Of a stretch of DNA of 64,000 bases, positions 55,653-64,000 are shown piece by piece. Source of the stretch: Alphaproteobacteria bacterium CG11_big_fil_rev_8_21_14_0_20_39_49 (GTDB lineage Bacteria > Pseudomonadota > Alphaproteobacteria > Rickettsiales > UBA6187); contig PCXK01000007.1 of the NCBI GenBank assembly GCA_002787635.1, positions 524,768 to 588,767 on the forward strand, written 5' to 3'. The position numbers and the translations under genes are program-made. The notes under the pieces were generated by a model. The model saw only the letters and a list, made by a program, of their open reading frames with translations, did no database searches and was not told the DNA's origin. The number at the start of each line of letters is the position of its first letter. Position 1 is the stretch's first letter.

Positions 55653-57356
55653 ATGTACACATATTTTCATAATAATTACCTATATTCTGTTGTAGAAATG
55701 CAGCGTTTTGCTCTTGAACCTTACAGGCAGATCGCTCTAAAAAACAAAGATTTTTTAAATAAATATTGTTCAGGTAACAAATATGGGCGTACGTTATCCG
55801 CTTCATTTGAGTTATTTGAAAGGGTTACCAGAAATTATCAAAAACCTGAGTTCAAAATAGAAGAAACATCGGTCGGCGGTAAAAAAGTAAAAATAAAACA
55901 GAAAACCATTTCAACAAATACATTCTGTAATTTACTGCATTTTGAAAAAGAAGGTAAGTCCGATTTGCCGAAAATGTTGGTAGTTGCTCCTATGTCTGGT
56001 CATTACGCCACTTTGCTAAGGGGAACGGTTAAAGGTCTTCTACCGCATTTTGATGTGTATATAACGGATTGGGTAAATGCCAGAGATATTTCCGTTGAAG
56101 AAGGTTTTTTCACCTTCGATGATTTTGTAAGCTATGTAATCAACTATTTAAGGCAGCTAGGTCCTCATACTAATGTTATGGCAGTTTGCCAGCCGTCCGT
56201 CCCTGTTTCGGTAGCCGTTGCCATGATGTCAAAGGCTAAGGATAAATGCGTTCCGGACAGCATGATACTGATGGGAGGGCCTATAGATACCAGAAAAAAC
56301 CCTACGGAGGTAAATGACTATGCCGCCGACAGGACTATACGCTGGTTTGAAAGCAACGTTATTACTAAAGTCCCTGTTAACTATGCGGGTGCGGGGCGTT
56401 CCGTCTATCCCGGCTTTATGCAGCTTTATGGATTTTTGGCAATGAACCTTCAGACACATGTTGAAGCTCATTGGGATTTCTTTAATCATCTGGTTGAAGG
56501 TGATGGCGACAGTGCCGAGTCGCATAAAAACTTCTATAATGAATATCTGTCCGTTATGGATCTTCCTGCCGAATTTTACTTAGAAACCGTTAATCTGGTG
56601 TTTAAAAAACACTTACTGCCAAGAGGAAAGTTAGTTATAGATGGTGAAAAAGTTACGCTTTCCGACATAGACAAAACCGCACTTTTATGTATTGAGGGTG
56701 AAAAAGATGATATATCTGGGCGTGGTCAGACAAAAGCGGCTATTGATTTATGTACCTCTATCCCTAACGGTCGCAAGAAGTATCATCTGCAAAAAAATGT
56801 AGGGCATTACGGTATATTTAACGGCAGAAGATATAGAGAGTATATAGTTCCTATAATAGTTGATTTTGTTGCAAAAAACGCACTTAATAAATCCGCAACT
56901 AAAACCGTGCCTGCGAAAGTTGAGGCAAAAAAGGCTGTAGCCACCTCACCTTCCGATAATCCGGTTAATAAAAGCGAGGAGTCTGTAAAGCCTGTTTCGC
57001 AAAAAAAGGCTCCGACTCCGACGCTTAAACCTAAGCAGGCAAATGAAAATGATAAAACTGCGAATAAAAGCGTAAAAACGAAGCCTTCTTCAAAAATTGA
57101 CAAAGCTTCTGATACCGCACCAAAAAAAGAAGTTCTAAAGGAGGTGAAAAAAGTATCTGCTGCAAAAATCTCCGATAAGAAACTTTATGGCAAAAGGACA
57201 GAGCCGGAAAAAACTTCTTCCGTTTCTGCTTCGTCGCCGGTTATAATTGTAAAACCTTCTTCGCAGAAAGTTGTTCCGATTAACAACACAGGTACGGAAA
57301 ATAAAACAGATAAACCTACACCGGTTAAAGGAAAAACCGGCGGTACAAAAAAATAA
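55653..57356 (+). CDS. phaZ: Intracellular polyhydroxybutyrate depolymerase with long basic tail
   Basis: A 567-residue protein. Residues 1-405 match intracellular PHB depolymerases: [35 protein letters not shown], a lipase-box-like AVCQPSVPV with Cys179 as nucleophile, [23 protein letters not shown] and [14 protein letters not shown] (His). Residues about 408-567 are a Lys/Ala/Pro/Ser-rich low-complexity tail not usual in this family and resembling PAKKA-type granule or DNA-binding tails. Would mobilise stored PHB. GGAAG precedes the ATG; dut follows 11 bp after. Confidence 0.88.
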   Translation: MYTYFHNNYLYSVVEMQRFALEPYRQIALKNKDFLNKYCSGNKYGRTLSASFELFERVTRNYQKPEFKIEETSVGGKKVKIKQKTISTNTFCNLLHFEKEGKSDLPKMLVVAPMSGHYATLLRGTVKGLLPHFDVYITDWVNARDISVEEGFFTFDDFVSYVINYLRQLGPHTNVMAVCQPSVPVSVAVAMMSKAKDKCVPDSMILMGGPIDTRKNPTEVNDYAADRTIRWFESNVITKVPVNYAGAGRSVYPGFMQLYGFLAMNLQTHVEAHWDFFNHLVEGDGDSAESHKNFYNEYLSVMDLPAEFYLETVNLVFKKHLLPRGKLVIDGEKVTLSDIDKTALLCIEGEKDDISGRGQTKAAIDLCTSIPNGRKKYHLQKNVGHYGIFNGRRYREYIVPIIVDFVAKNALNKSATKTVPAKVEAKKAVATSPSDNPVNKSEESVKPVSQKKAPTPTLKPKQANENDKTANKSVKTKPSSKIDKASDTAPKKEVLKEVKKVSAAKISDKKLYGKRTEPEKTSSVSASSPVIIVKPSSQKVVPINNTGTENKTDKPTPVKGKTGGTKK

Positions 57357-57367
57357 ACGGAGTAATA

Positions 57368-57826
57368 ATGACTATAATTGTTGAGATAAAACAGCTTGAA
57401 AATGCACAAGGGCTTGACCTGCCTTATTATGCAACAGAGCATAGTGCGGGAATGGACTTACAGGCTGCTATAGCTGAAGATATCACCTTAAAGCCTAATC
57501 AAAGGGCTATTATCAAGTGCGGCATCAGTATAGCACTACCTGACGGATACGAGGCGCAGATAAGACCTCGTTCAGGTCTGGCGTACAAAAGCGGTATTAC
57601 CGTATTGAATGCTCCGGGTACTATTGATGCGGATTATAGAGGGGAAGTTGGCGTTATACTGATAAATCTTGGCGAGGATTCATTTACTATAAGTCGTGGT
57701 GACCGTATTGCACAAATGATTATCGCCCCATATATAAAAGCGGATTTACAAGTGGTAACCAAGCTGTCTGAAACTGTCCGTGGTGCGGGCGGTTTTGGCT
57801 CGACAGGTCTAAAAGAAGCGAGTTAG
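57368..57826 (+). CDS. dut: Deoxyuridine 5'-triphosphate nucleotidohydrolase
   Basis: A 152-residue trimeric dUTPase with all five motifs: [41 protein letters not shown] and [10 protein letters not shown]. It removes dUTP and supplies dUMP. GGAG lies upstream of the ATG. It sits between phaZ and an Rrf2-type regulator with tiny gaps and may share a transcript. Confidence 0.97.
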   Translation: MTIIVEIKQLENAQGLDLPYYATEHSAGMDLQAAIAEDITLKPNQRAIIKCGISIALPDGYEAQIRPRSGLAYKSGITVLNAPGTIDADYRGEVGVILINLGEDSFTISRGDRIAQMIIAPYIKADLQVVTKLSETVRGAGGFGSTGLKEAS

Positions 57827-57829
57827 CCC

Positions 57830-58261
57830 GTGGCGTTTGCTAAGTTTTACGAATGTCTTGAGGTGGTCTTGTATATATCCGTAAAATCAGGTGCAGATCC
57901 CGTTATAAGTAAAGATATATGTGATTATATGGGGGTGAAACCCAGACATCTTGAGCCTTTAATGCAGCAATTGGTAAAACACGGCATATTGAAAGGCACA
58001 AAAGGGCCAAAGGGTGGCTATACTCTGGCAAAAGAAAAACGCAAGCTTACAGCTTTAGATGTTTATAAAGCTGCTATTTGCGATAACGGCATTCAGTGCG
58101 GCTCTGGTAAAATGCTTAAAAATAAAATAATAGTGCCTTTTTCAAATAATCTTAACGAGTGCATGCATAAAAAATTAAACGTAGTAACGATTGAAAAGTT
58201 GTGTGGCAACATAACCGAATCAGGGTTTTCTAACGATAGCTCGGGAGAGTTTAATATATAA
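57830..58261 (+). CDS. Rrf2-family transcriptional regulator
   Basis: A 143-residue winged-helix protein starting at GTG 57830, four bases after dut. It has the Rrf2 recognition region (ISKDICDYMGVKPRHLEPLMQQLVKHGILKGTKGPKGGYTLAKE). Downstream cysteines (CDNGIQCGSG, NECMHKK) could bind an Fe-S cluster, as in IscR/NsrR, but the spacing is not exact. Targets unknown. Confidence 0.88.
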   Translation: MAFAKFYECLEVVLYISVKSGADPVISKDICDYMGVKPRHLEPLMQQLVKHGILKGTKGPKGGYTLAKEKRKLTALDVYKAAICDNGIQCGSGKMLKNKIIVPFSNNLNECMHKKLNVVTIEKLCGNITESGFSNDSSGEFNI

Positions 58262-58297
58262 TTTGGCATTTTATTGTTAATATATGAAACTTTTGCC

Positions 58298-58326
58298 TTG
58301 ACCTATAACGATTGAAACACTATATT
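58298..58326 (+). promoter_or_regulatory. Promoter of tRNA-Lys
   Basis: TTGACC and TATATT with a 17-bp spacer, 22 bp upstream of the first tRNA base. Spacing and distance suit a strong stable-RNA promoter. Confidence 0.65.
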
Positions 58327-58348
58327 TCCCGCTCGTTTATTTCTATAT

Positions 58349-58424
58349 GATCCCGTAGCTCAGCCGGTAGAGCAACTGACTTTTAATCAGTGGGTCGCGC
58401 GTTCGAATCGCGCCGGGATCACCA
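58349..58424 (+). tRNA. tRNA-Lys (anticodon UUU)
   Basis: A 76-nt cloverleaf with acceptor arms GATCCCG and CGGGATC, D arm GCTCAGCCGGTAGAGC, anticodon loop CTTTTAA, TPsiC arm GCGCGTTCGAATCGCGC and encoded CCA. The anticodon UUU reads lysine codons and is charged by the class I LysRS at 32774. An IS element follows 115 bp downstream. Confidence 0.97.
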
Positions 58425-58544
58425 TCTATCCTAGCTCGGAAGTTTATACCCAATAAAACTGCACTGCTTGTTGTTAATGCTCTGAGCAATCCATATCGAA
58501 CTCTTGTCCTTAAGAAATCTTATAATATTTAAAACTAGGCTCTG

Positions 58545-58994
58545 TTAACAAAGTAATTGCCATATAAAAGCGCAGGCAATAAAGGATAGAAACCTTGAGC
58601 CTAGTTTGTCGTAACGTGTTGCTATCCTTCTAAACTCCTTGATTCTACCGAAGACTCTTTCGATAATATTTCTGGTTTGATACCGTAATCCACTGATGTT
58701 TTTTCGGACTTTTCTATTTTTACGATATGGAATTACAGGCTTTTGTCCAAATGCTTCAATACAGTCGCGAATTGCATCCGAGTCATAACCTTTATCGGCA
58801 ATGATATAGCGGATATTCTCGTTTTTAATATTGTCATGCAAGTGCTTAAAATATGTGCTATCAGAGTGATTTTCGGGTGATAAACAAGATGATTCTACCC
58901 CGCCTTCGCTGACTGCCAAATGAAATTTAGTAGTCCACCCACCTTTTGACTTACCTACTGATTGTTTGCCTTTTTTTGGATGTACCAGCACCAT
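58545..58994 (-). CDS. IS5-type transposase, C-terminal frame (orfB)
   Basis: A 149-residue frame with KSKGGWTTKFHLAV, the second catalytic Asp in IIADKGYDSDAIRD and Glu in NIIERVFGRIKEFRRIATRYDK. It lies in the +1 frame relative to orfA; the joint is the aaaaaaa run near 58975, giving the family sequence GTSKKGKQS. It is probably made by frameshifting rather than from its own ATG. Confidence 0.9.
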   Translation of the reverse strand: MVLVHPKKGKQSVGKSKGGWTTKFHLAVSEGGVESSCLSPENHSDSTYFKHLHDNIKNENIRYIIADKGYDSDAIRDCIEAFGQKPVIPYRKNRKVRKNISGLRYQTRNIIERVFGRIKEFRRIATRYDKLGSRFLSFIACAFIWQLLC

Positions 58995-59319
58995 GCCGGT
59001 GCAATTTTATCGCTGTACTATCGAGCCAACCCATGTCAAAAGTTGCAGTTTTATTACTGTGAGATTCTTTGATAATATTCCAAAAAAGACCGCTATCGCT
59101 CCAGCGCTTAAAGCGCGTGTAAATTGTGTGCCAATTACCAAAACATGGCGGCAAATCTCGCCACGGAATGCCTGTTCGAAGAATGTATAGTATGCCGCAA
59201 AAAGCCTGATAGTGACTGGACTTTGGTGGACGGCCAGAACGGTTCTTATATGATGAAATTAATGGAAGAATACGAAGGTCAAACTCAGATTCTTTGACAG
59301 GATAATAACGGGAATTCAT
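58951..59319 (-). CDS. IS5-type transposase, N-terminal frame (orfA)
   Basis: A 122-residue frame with the DUF4096-like insertion-element domain (SGRPPKSSHYQAFCGILYILRTGIPWRDLPPCFGNWHTIYTRFKRW) and the first catalytic Asp in MGWLDSTAIKLHRHGAG. It runs out of phase after an A7 run at the end, where the other frame continues the protein. The product of frameshifting would be the full transposase. Confidence 0.9.
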   Translation of the reverse strand: MNSRYYPVKESEFDLRILPLISSYKNRSGRPPKSSHYQAFCGILYILRTGIPWRDLPPCFGNWHTIYTRFKRWSDSGLFWNIIKESHSNKTATFDMGWLDSTAIKLHRHGAGTSKKRQTISR

Positions 59320-59540
59320 AGAAAAACACTCTCTTAAATGGGATAAGAAAGTATAATACAGGCAAAATTATAGCGACACAAATACTTTGTTAACAGAGGC
59401 TAGCAATGCAACTGTGCCATTTGATTTTAAACAATTATATTTCGTCACGCCTAACAACACCTTGCCAAATTAACTAAATGTTAGGATATATCGTCCTATA
59501 ATATAACTACTAGTTGAATATCGGGAGTATATAATATCTG

Positions 59541-61238
59541 GTGATTAAGGGAATATTTAATAGAATAGCAAGTTACTATAAAACAATAGCTATATTGTTG
59601 ACCATGTTTGCTTGTCCTGCTTCTTATTCTCAGACAATACCCAGTTCTGCTGATCCGGCTAGAATAAAACCTCAAGAACCAATTATAACAGAAGCCCCTT
59701 CTAAAGATGCAAATATTCCTGAAATACCAGAATACGACCAACATATTATCATGCCTAAAAATGCCTCAAAGATTAGTTTTACTATGAAAGAACTAGATAT
59801 TAACGGTGTATCATCATTTGTAGAATTTGACTTATTACCTATATATGAAGAATATCTAAATAAAGAAATTACCCTCGATGTTATATGGAAAATAGCTGCA
59901 GATATTACTAAAAATTATCAAAATAAGGGGTATTTCCTGTCAAAAGCATATGTTCCTGCACAGAAGTTAAAGAGTGACAAAGTAATAATAAATGTAACAG
60001 AGGGCAGTGTTGATAAGGTAGAGGTCGATGAAAAATATGCAAAGAAAATGGTCTTTAATAAGCTTATTAAACGCCTAGTAGATAACAAACCCATAAAAGA
60101 TAGCGACCTTGAGTCCTTTATACTACAAATAAACTCCTTCCCGGGGGTTGAATTTAATGCAGTTATAGAGCCTTCAGAAAATGAAGGAATGGTTAAATTA
60201 TCTTTACAAAAGGTAAAAAATAAAAAATCTTCAACTTCAATAACTGTAGATAATTATGGTTCCAGATTTATAGGACCATATCAATCTACCTTAACTTATA
60301 AAAACAGTTTCTTACCCCTGCATGAAACTACCATATCATTACTTGCAAGTGTTCCCTTTGATGAACTAAAATATATATCATTTGCACATGAGCTACCTAT
60401 TTATCCGGATTGGAAGGCTCAATTTTCAAGTAATTACGTTAAGTCTAGACCTGGCTTTTCATTAGAAAATAGTGATATAAGAAGCCAGTATGTAGAAATT
60501 GGCTTAGATATAATCTGGCAGCCAATAAGGGCTAGGGACATGAATCTATCATTCTCTTTTGGCATAAATGGTAAAAACGTTAATGGCGATATATTGGCAG
60601 ACGAACCGTTAACACGCGACAGAATACGTAAAACTAAATATAAAATAAATTATGACGGCAGTGATAGACTTAGAGGTTATAACTACTTTGATTTTGGTAT
60701 AGAGCAAGGCTTACACTTATTAGGTTCATCCGATATTGGAGAATCTAATTTATCAAGGTCTGGAGCTAGTCCTGACTTTTCTAAGGTAACATATAATTAT
60801 ACCCGTATACAGGTACTACCTCAGAAATTTACAGCTATAGGAAGGCTATCAGGACAATTTGCATTTGAACCGTTATATTCATCAGAAGAATTTGGTTACG
60901 GTGGAAGTTTATTTGGTCGAGCGTTTGACTCTTCTGAGATCACTGGTGATAGTGGAATATCAGCATCATTGGAGTTAAGATATAATGGTATTGATAAGAT
61001 AAAGAATATAAAAATAGTACCATATGGTTTTTATGATATCGGCAAGGTATGGAATGAAGATATAGGGGGAGTTGGAGACTCTGCCGCCTCTGTAGGCTTT
61101 GGAACCCAAATAGCTATTTCTAAGAAATTCAATGCCAATTTGGGCATTGCATATCCTTTAATACGTCCAATAAATACCCCGCAATACGGTAATGGTAAGA
61201 ATCCACGTTATATGATTCAGTTTAGTTACGAATTTTAA
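59541..61238 (+). CDS. Two-partner secretion outer-membrane transporter (TpsB, FhaC/ShlB family)
   Basis: A 565-residue protein beginning GTG 59541, with a signal peptide (IAILLTMFACPASYSQ), a proline-rich linker, two POTRA domains (about residues 70-225: ISFTMKELDINGVSSF, KGYFLSKAYVPAQKL, IINVTEGSVDKVEVD) and a C-terminal 16-strand barrel ending in FSYEF, a normal barrel terminus with aromatic final residue. The barrel includes GYGGSLFGRAFDSSEITGD, the conserved RGxxxG-like region. It secretes the adjacent TpsA. GGGAG lies 14 bases upstream. Confidence 0.93.
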   Translation: MIKGIFNRIASYYKTIAILLTMFACPASYSQTIPSSADPARIKPQEPIITEAPSKDANIPEIPEYDQHIIMPKNASKISFTMKELDINGVSSFVEFDLLPIYEEYLNKEITLDVIWKIAADITKNYQNKGYFLSKAYVPAQKLKSDKVIINVTEGSVDKVEVDEKYAKKMVFNKLIKRLVDNKPIKDSDLESFILQINSFPGVEFNAVIEPSENEGMVKLSLQKVKNKKSSTSITVDNYGSRFIGPYQSTLTYKNSFLPLHETTISLLASVPFDELKYISFAHELPIYPDWKAQFSSNYVKSRPGFSLENSDIRSQYVEIGLDIIWQPIRARDMNLSFSFGINGKNVNGDILADEPLTRDRIRKTKYKINYDGSDRLRGYNYFDFGIEQGLHLLGSSDIGESNLSRSGASPDFSKVTYNYTRIQVLPQKFTAIGRLSGQFAFEPLYSSEEFGYGGSLFGRAFDSSEITGDSGISASLELRYNGIDKIKNIKIVPYGFYDIGKVWNEDIGGVGDSAASVGFGTQIAISKKFNANLGIAYPLIRPINTPQYGNGKNPRYMIQFSYEF

Positions 61239-61272
61239 GATTTAGTTAACACCTTTGTGATACAATTAATAC

Positions 61273-64000
61273 ATGCATAATAAACAATTACTAAAAAGAC
61301 TTGCGTTATGTAGTGTGAGCGTAGCATCATTGCTATGCTATAGTAATGCTTGGTCTAATCCTGAAGGCGGGAATGTTGTAGAAGGAAGTGCAACAATTAC
61401 ATCTTTAGATAAAAAACTCAATGTACATCAACATACAGATAAAACAATAATAAACTGGCAAAGCTTTGATATAGATATTGATGAGTATACACAGTTTCAT
61501 CAGCCATCATCTAGTGCTATGGCATTAAATAGGGTCAATAGTGCTGACCCTTCAAATATATTAGGTAACCTTACTGCAAACGGTAATATTATCCTGATAA
61601 ACCCTAATGGCGTGTTTTTCGGTAAGGGTTCAGTAGTTGATGTTAATGGTATAATAGCCACTACAGCAGATATAAATAATGATGATTATATGGTCGGTAA
61701 GTTGGAGTTTAATATTCCGGGTAATCCAGATGCAACTATAGAAAATGAAGGCTTAATAACCGCCAAAGAGGCCGGTTTAGTGGGGATTGTTGCCCCAAAT
61801 GTGTTAAATAGTGGAATAATAAAGGCGAAGTTAGGAAAAGTTCAACTTGCTTCAGGTGATGCATTTGCTCTAGATTTATATGGTGATGGATTATATTCAA
61901 TAAAGGTAAGTGATGATGTATTATCACAATTGGTAACAAATACAGGTCAAATAACGGCAGAAGGTGGAACGATAGCAATTACTGCAGCTGCCGCAAAAGA
62001 AATAGTTAACAGCCTGATAGTCATAGAAGGCGAGCTAAGGTCGCCAACGATAGAAGAAAAAAACGGTGAGATAATAATATCTGGTAGTAATGAGGTTAAA
62101 ATTTCTAATTCTGTGATTGATGTATCCGGCTATGCAGAGAGCGAGCAAGGCGGTAAAATTGAGATTACCGGTAATAATATAGAAATTGAAAACACTTTTA
62201 TTGATGCCAGTGGTTATGAGTCTTTTGCCAAAGAACAAATATACGATGCCGGAACATCAACAAATACTTCCGATGGTGAAGTGATATATGAAAAAGAGTT
62301 CTTACAGCATGAAAATAGGGCTGGTGGTAGTATAAAAATTGGCGGTGATTACTTAGGTGGTGGAGACACACCTACTGCACAGACCGTCACTATTGATTCA
62401 GGCACAACGATAAAAAATGATGCGATAAAATCCGGCGATGGCGGAAGGACTATTATATGGTCTGATGATACTACTAAATTTAGTGGAACAGCCACTGCTA
62501 AAGGTGGAGCAGAAAGCGGAAATGGCGGTTTTATTGAAACCTCAGGTAAGGTGTACCTAAAAATAGGCAATTTAGCCAAAGTTAATACATTGGCTGAATT
62601 TGGTAAAACAGGTATGTGGCTACTTGATCCACAGGATTTTACTATAGCTTCATCAGGAGGTGATATATCAGGTGCTACTCTAACAAGCAATTTGAGCAGT
62701 AGCGATGTTACGATTTTATCATCCGGTGGTGGAACATCAGGCAGTGGGGATATAAATGTTAATGATGCGGTAAGTTGGAGTACTAACACATTAACGCTAA
62801 CTGCAGCAAGGGATATCAACATAAATAATGTTATGACGACCACAGGCACAGCAGCACTGACCATGAATACGGCAACGACCAATGGCAGTGATGCCGGAGT
62901 ATCCGGCGGGCGTGTAAAAGTTGACCTTGATAGCAATGGTTTTAATGGAAGAGTTGATTATTCTGCAAGCGGTAATTTAACCATAAACGGTAATGTACAT
63001 ACGGTGATCAATTCGCTTGGTGCAGAAGGTAGTGCGACGGGTACTGACTTGCAAGGTATCGATGGCGATTTAGCCGGATATTATGTTCTAGGTTCAAATA
63101 TAGATGCATCGGCTACAACAGGTTGGAATGCGGGGGCAGGATTTAATCCGATTGGCGGAACATTCACAGGACAATTTAACGGCCTGGGGCATACAATAAG
63201 TGGTTTATATATAGATAGACCGGGATCAAGTTATATCGGGTTGTTTTCTCTAGCTAATAGTTCAAGTATCGGTAATGTTGGAATTGTAAATGCAGATGTT
63301 TCCGGCGGTTTTTCATCAGGAATTCTAGTGGGTAGAAATGAAAATTCTGTTTTGATATATAATAGCTATTCAACAGGTGATATTTCTCTTGATGATAATG
63401 GAGGCGGAGGATTGGTTGGACAAAACAGGAATTCTTCAACAATAACTAACAGTTTTTCTCATGCGGATATTAATAATTCTTCGTTAAATTTTGTTATTGG
63501 AGGATTGGTTGGATCCAATGAGCTATCTTCTACAGTTAGTTATAGTTTTGCAACCGGTGTTGTAACTAGTAACAGTGATTTTGTGGGTGGATTGGTTGGT
63601 AGTAATTCCACTTCTGCAACTGTAACTAATAGCTATGCGACAGGAAATGTTGTTGCATCCGGCAATTACATTGGGGGCTTGATTGGCGATAATAGTGGTG
63701 CGACAATTAGTTATAGCCATGCAACCGGTGATGTATCTAGTTCGGGGTTCTCTATAGGTGGTTTAGTCGGTAGGTCATTTAATCCGTCATCTATAAGTAA
63801 CAGTTATGCTGCTGGTGATGTATCTAGTGCAGATAATAACATAGGTGGTTTAGTTGGAGAAAATAACGAAACTCCAATTAACAATAGTTATGCTACAGGA
63901 AGTGTAACAAGCACTGGCGGTGGTTTTGTCGGCGGTCTTATAGGTAATAACTATAATTCATCAGCAATTAGTAACAATTACGCAACTGGTGCTGTTTCTG
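61273..64000 (+). CDS. Filamentous-hemagglutinin-type TpsA adhesin with GLUG repeats, 5' part
   Basis: The frame from ATG 61273 is open for 909 codons to the window end, so the C-terminus is missing. Signal peptide (LALCSVSVASLLCYSNA), then the TPS secretion domain (INWQSFDIDIDEYTQFHQPSSSAMALNRV, ILINPNGVFFGKGSVVD). Residues about 430-470 contain GMWLLDPQDFTI, seen in many TpsA proteins. From about residue 650 there are nine GLUG motifs (GGLVG-x-N) spaced 30-36 residues, each with a following NSYATG-like segment. It is 34 bp after TpsB. A secreted surface adhesin is likely. Confidence 0.92.
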   Translation, partial: MHNKQLLKRLALCSVSVASLLCYSNAWSNPEGGNVVEGSATITSLDKKLNVHQHTDKTIINWQSFDIDIDEYTQFHQPSSSAMALNRVNSADPSNILGNLTANGNIILINPNGVFFGKGSVVDVNGIIATTADINNDDYMVGKLEFNIPGNPDATIENEGLITAKEAGLVGIVAPNVLNSGIIKAKLGKVQLASGDAFALDLYGDGLYSIKVSDDVLSQLVTNTGQITAEGGTIAITAAAAKEIVNSLIVIEGELRSPTIEEKNGEIIISGSNEVKISNSVIDVSGYAESEQGGKIEITGNNIEIENTFIDASGYESFAKEQIYDAGTSTNTSDGEVIYEKEFLQHENRAGGSIKIGGDYLGGGDTPTAQTVTIDSGTTIKNDAIKSGDGGRTIIWSDDTTKFSGTATAKGGAESGNGGFIETSGKVYLKIGNLAKVNTLAEFGKTGMWLLDPQDFTIASSGGDISGATLTSNLSSSDVTILSSGGGTSGSGDINVNDAVSWSTNTLTLTAARDININNVMTTTGTAALTMNTATTNGSDAGVSGGRVKVDLDSNGFNGRVDYSASGNLTINGNVHTVINSLGAEGSATGTDLQGIDGDLAGYYVLGSNIDASATTGWNAGAGFNPIGGTFTGQFNGLGHTISGLYIDRPGSSYIGLFSLANSSSIGNVGIVNADVSGGFSSGILVGRNENSVLIYNSYSTGDISLDDNGGGGLVGQNRNSSTITNSFSHADINNSSLNFVIGGLVGSNELSSTVSYSFATGVVTSNSDFVGGLVGSNSTSATVTNSYATGNVVASGNYIGGLIGDNSGATISYSHATGDVSSSGFSIGGLVGRSFNPSSISNSYAAGDVSSADNNIGGLVGENNETPINNSYATGSVTSTGGGFVGGLIGNNYNSSAISNNYATGAVS

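Larger units (their letters stand above)
58539..59399 (-). mobile_element. IS5-family insertion sequence (IS427-like)
   Basis: An 861-bp element with near-perfect terminal inverted repeats, gctctgttaacaaagta at the left against cctctgttaacaaagta at the right. It is flanked by the tetranucleotide CTAG on both sides (58535-58538 and 59400-59403), a likely target duplication. It carries a transposase split over two overlapping frames. Both termini and DDE residues are intact, so it may still be active. Confidence 0.92.

Noticed and set aside
58349..58424. Attachment site duplication of tRNA-Lys within the window
   Set aside because: I looked for a second copy of the tRNA 3' end downstream and found none before the window end.
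62349..62936. A 195-codon frame on the minus strand inside the TpsA gene
   Set aside because: It is the antisense shadow of a Gly/Ser/Thr-rich coding sequence and has no ribosome site or recognisable domain.

Overview
The window is AT-rich chromosome of an alphaproteobacterium. The evidence is a class I lysyl-tRNA synthetase, a FliX homologue, a gene-transfer-agent-type baseplate protein, the divergent dgt/erpA pair, an alphaproteobacterial-style short ComEC, CcmA/CcmB, and many palindromic intergenic repeats of the kind common in Rickettsiales and related low-GC lineages. A PHB depolymerase, citramalate synthase, alanine dehydrogenase and type IV pilus/competence parts argue against an extremely reduced endosymbiont. 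I cannot assign a genus.

Layout. 1-7.9 kb: a phage-tail/gene-transfer-agent-like block (end of a baseplate protein, DUF2793 protein, laminin-G-like protein, papain-like hydrolase, small one-helix protein, M15 endolysin), interrupted by two small secreted proteins and ispG on the other strand. 8-16 kb: adenosine kinase-like, AmpG-like permease, ald, phoB, RidA, a glycosyltransferase, YgfZ and a minimal MscS channel. 16-23 kb: a 76-bp tandem duplication, then a dgt-ligA-fliX operon, erpA, pyrB. 23-31 kb: aconitase, two overlapping degenerate receiver proteins, ccmAB-thiE, and a histidine kinase/REC-HATPase pair. 31-40.6 kb: a zeta-toxin-like kinase with a palindrome over its likely promoter, a lysS-HAD-comEC overlapping operon, cimA-trmJ, rpsD.

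40.6-49.8 kb is the most unusual core: a large FecR-domain surface protein with DGGY repeats plus a TPR partner, diverging from two tandem cyclic-nucleotide-binding proteins that converge on a metallo-beta-lactamase-fold enzyme, followed by a PilM-PilN fusion and a HEPN-like protein. 50-58 kb: htpG, a pseudopilin, aminopeptidase P, a periplasmic serine protease, phaZ-dut-rrf2. 58.3-64 kb: tRNA-Lys, an intact IS5-type element with a frameshifted transposase, and a two-partner secretion locus (TpsB plus a GLUG-repeat TpsA adhesin that runs off the end).

Three families of short inverted-repeat elements (about 100, 140 and 137 bp) are scattered between genes. One supplies a false upstream start for ispG and another a false start for ccmA. 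ComEC, the pseudopilin and the PilM-PilN fusion together suggest a pilus-based DNA uptake or adhesion apparatus. All functional calls are by reading the sequence; no search was run.
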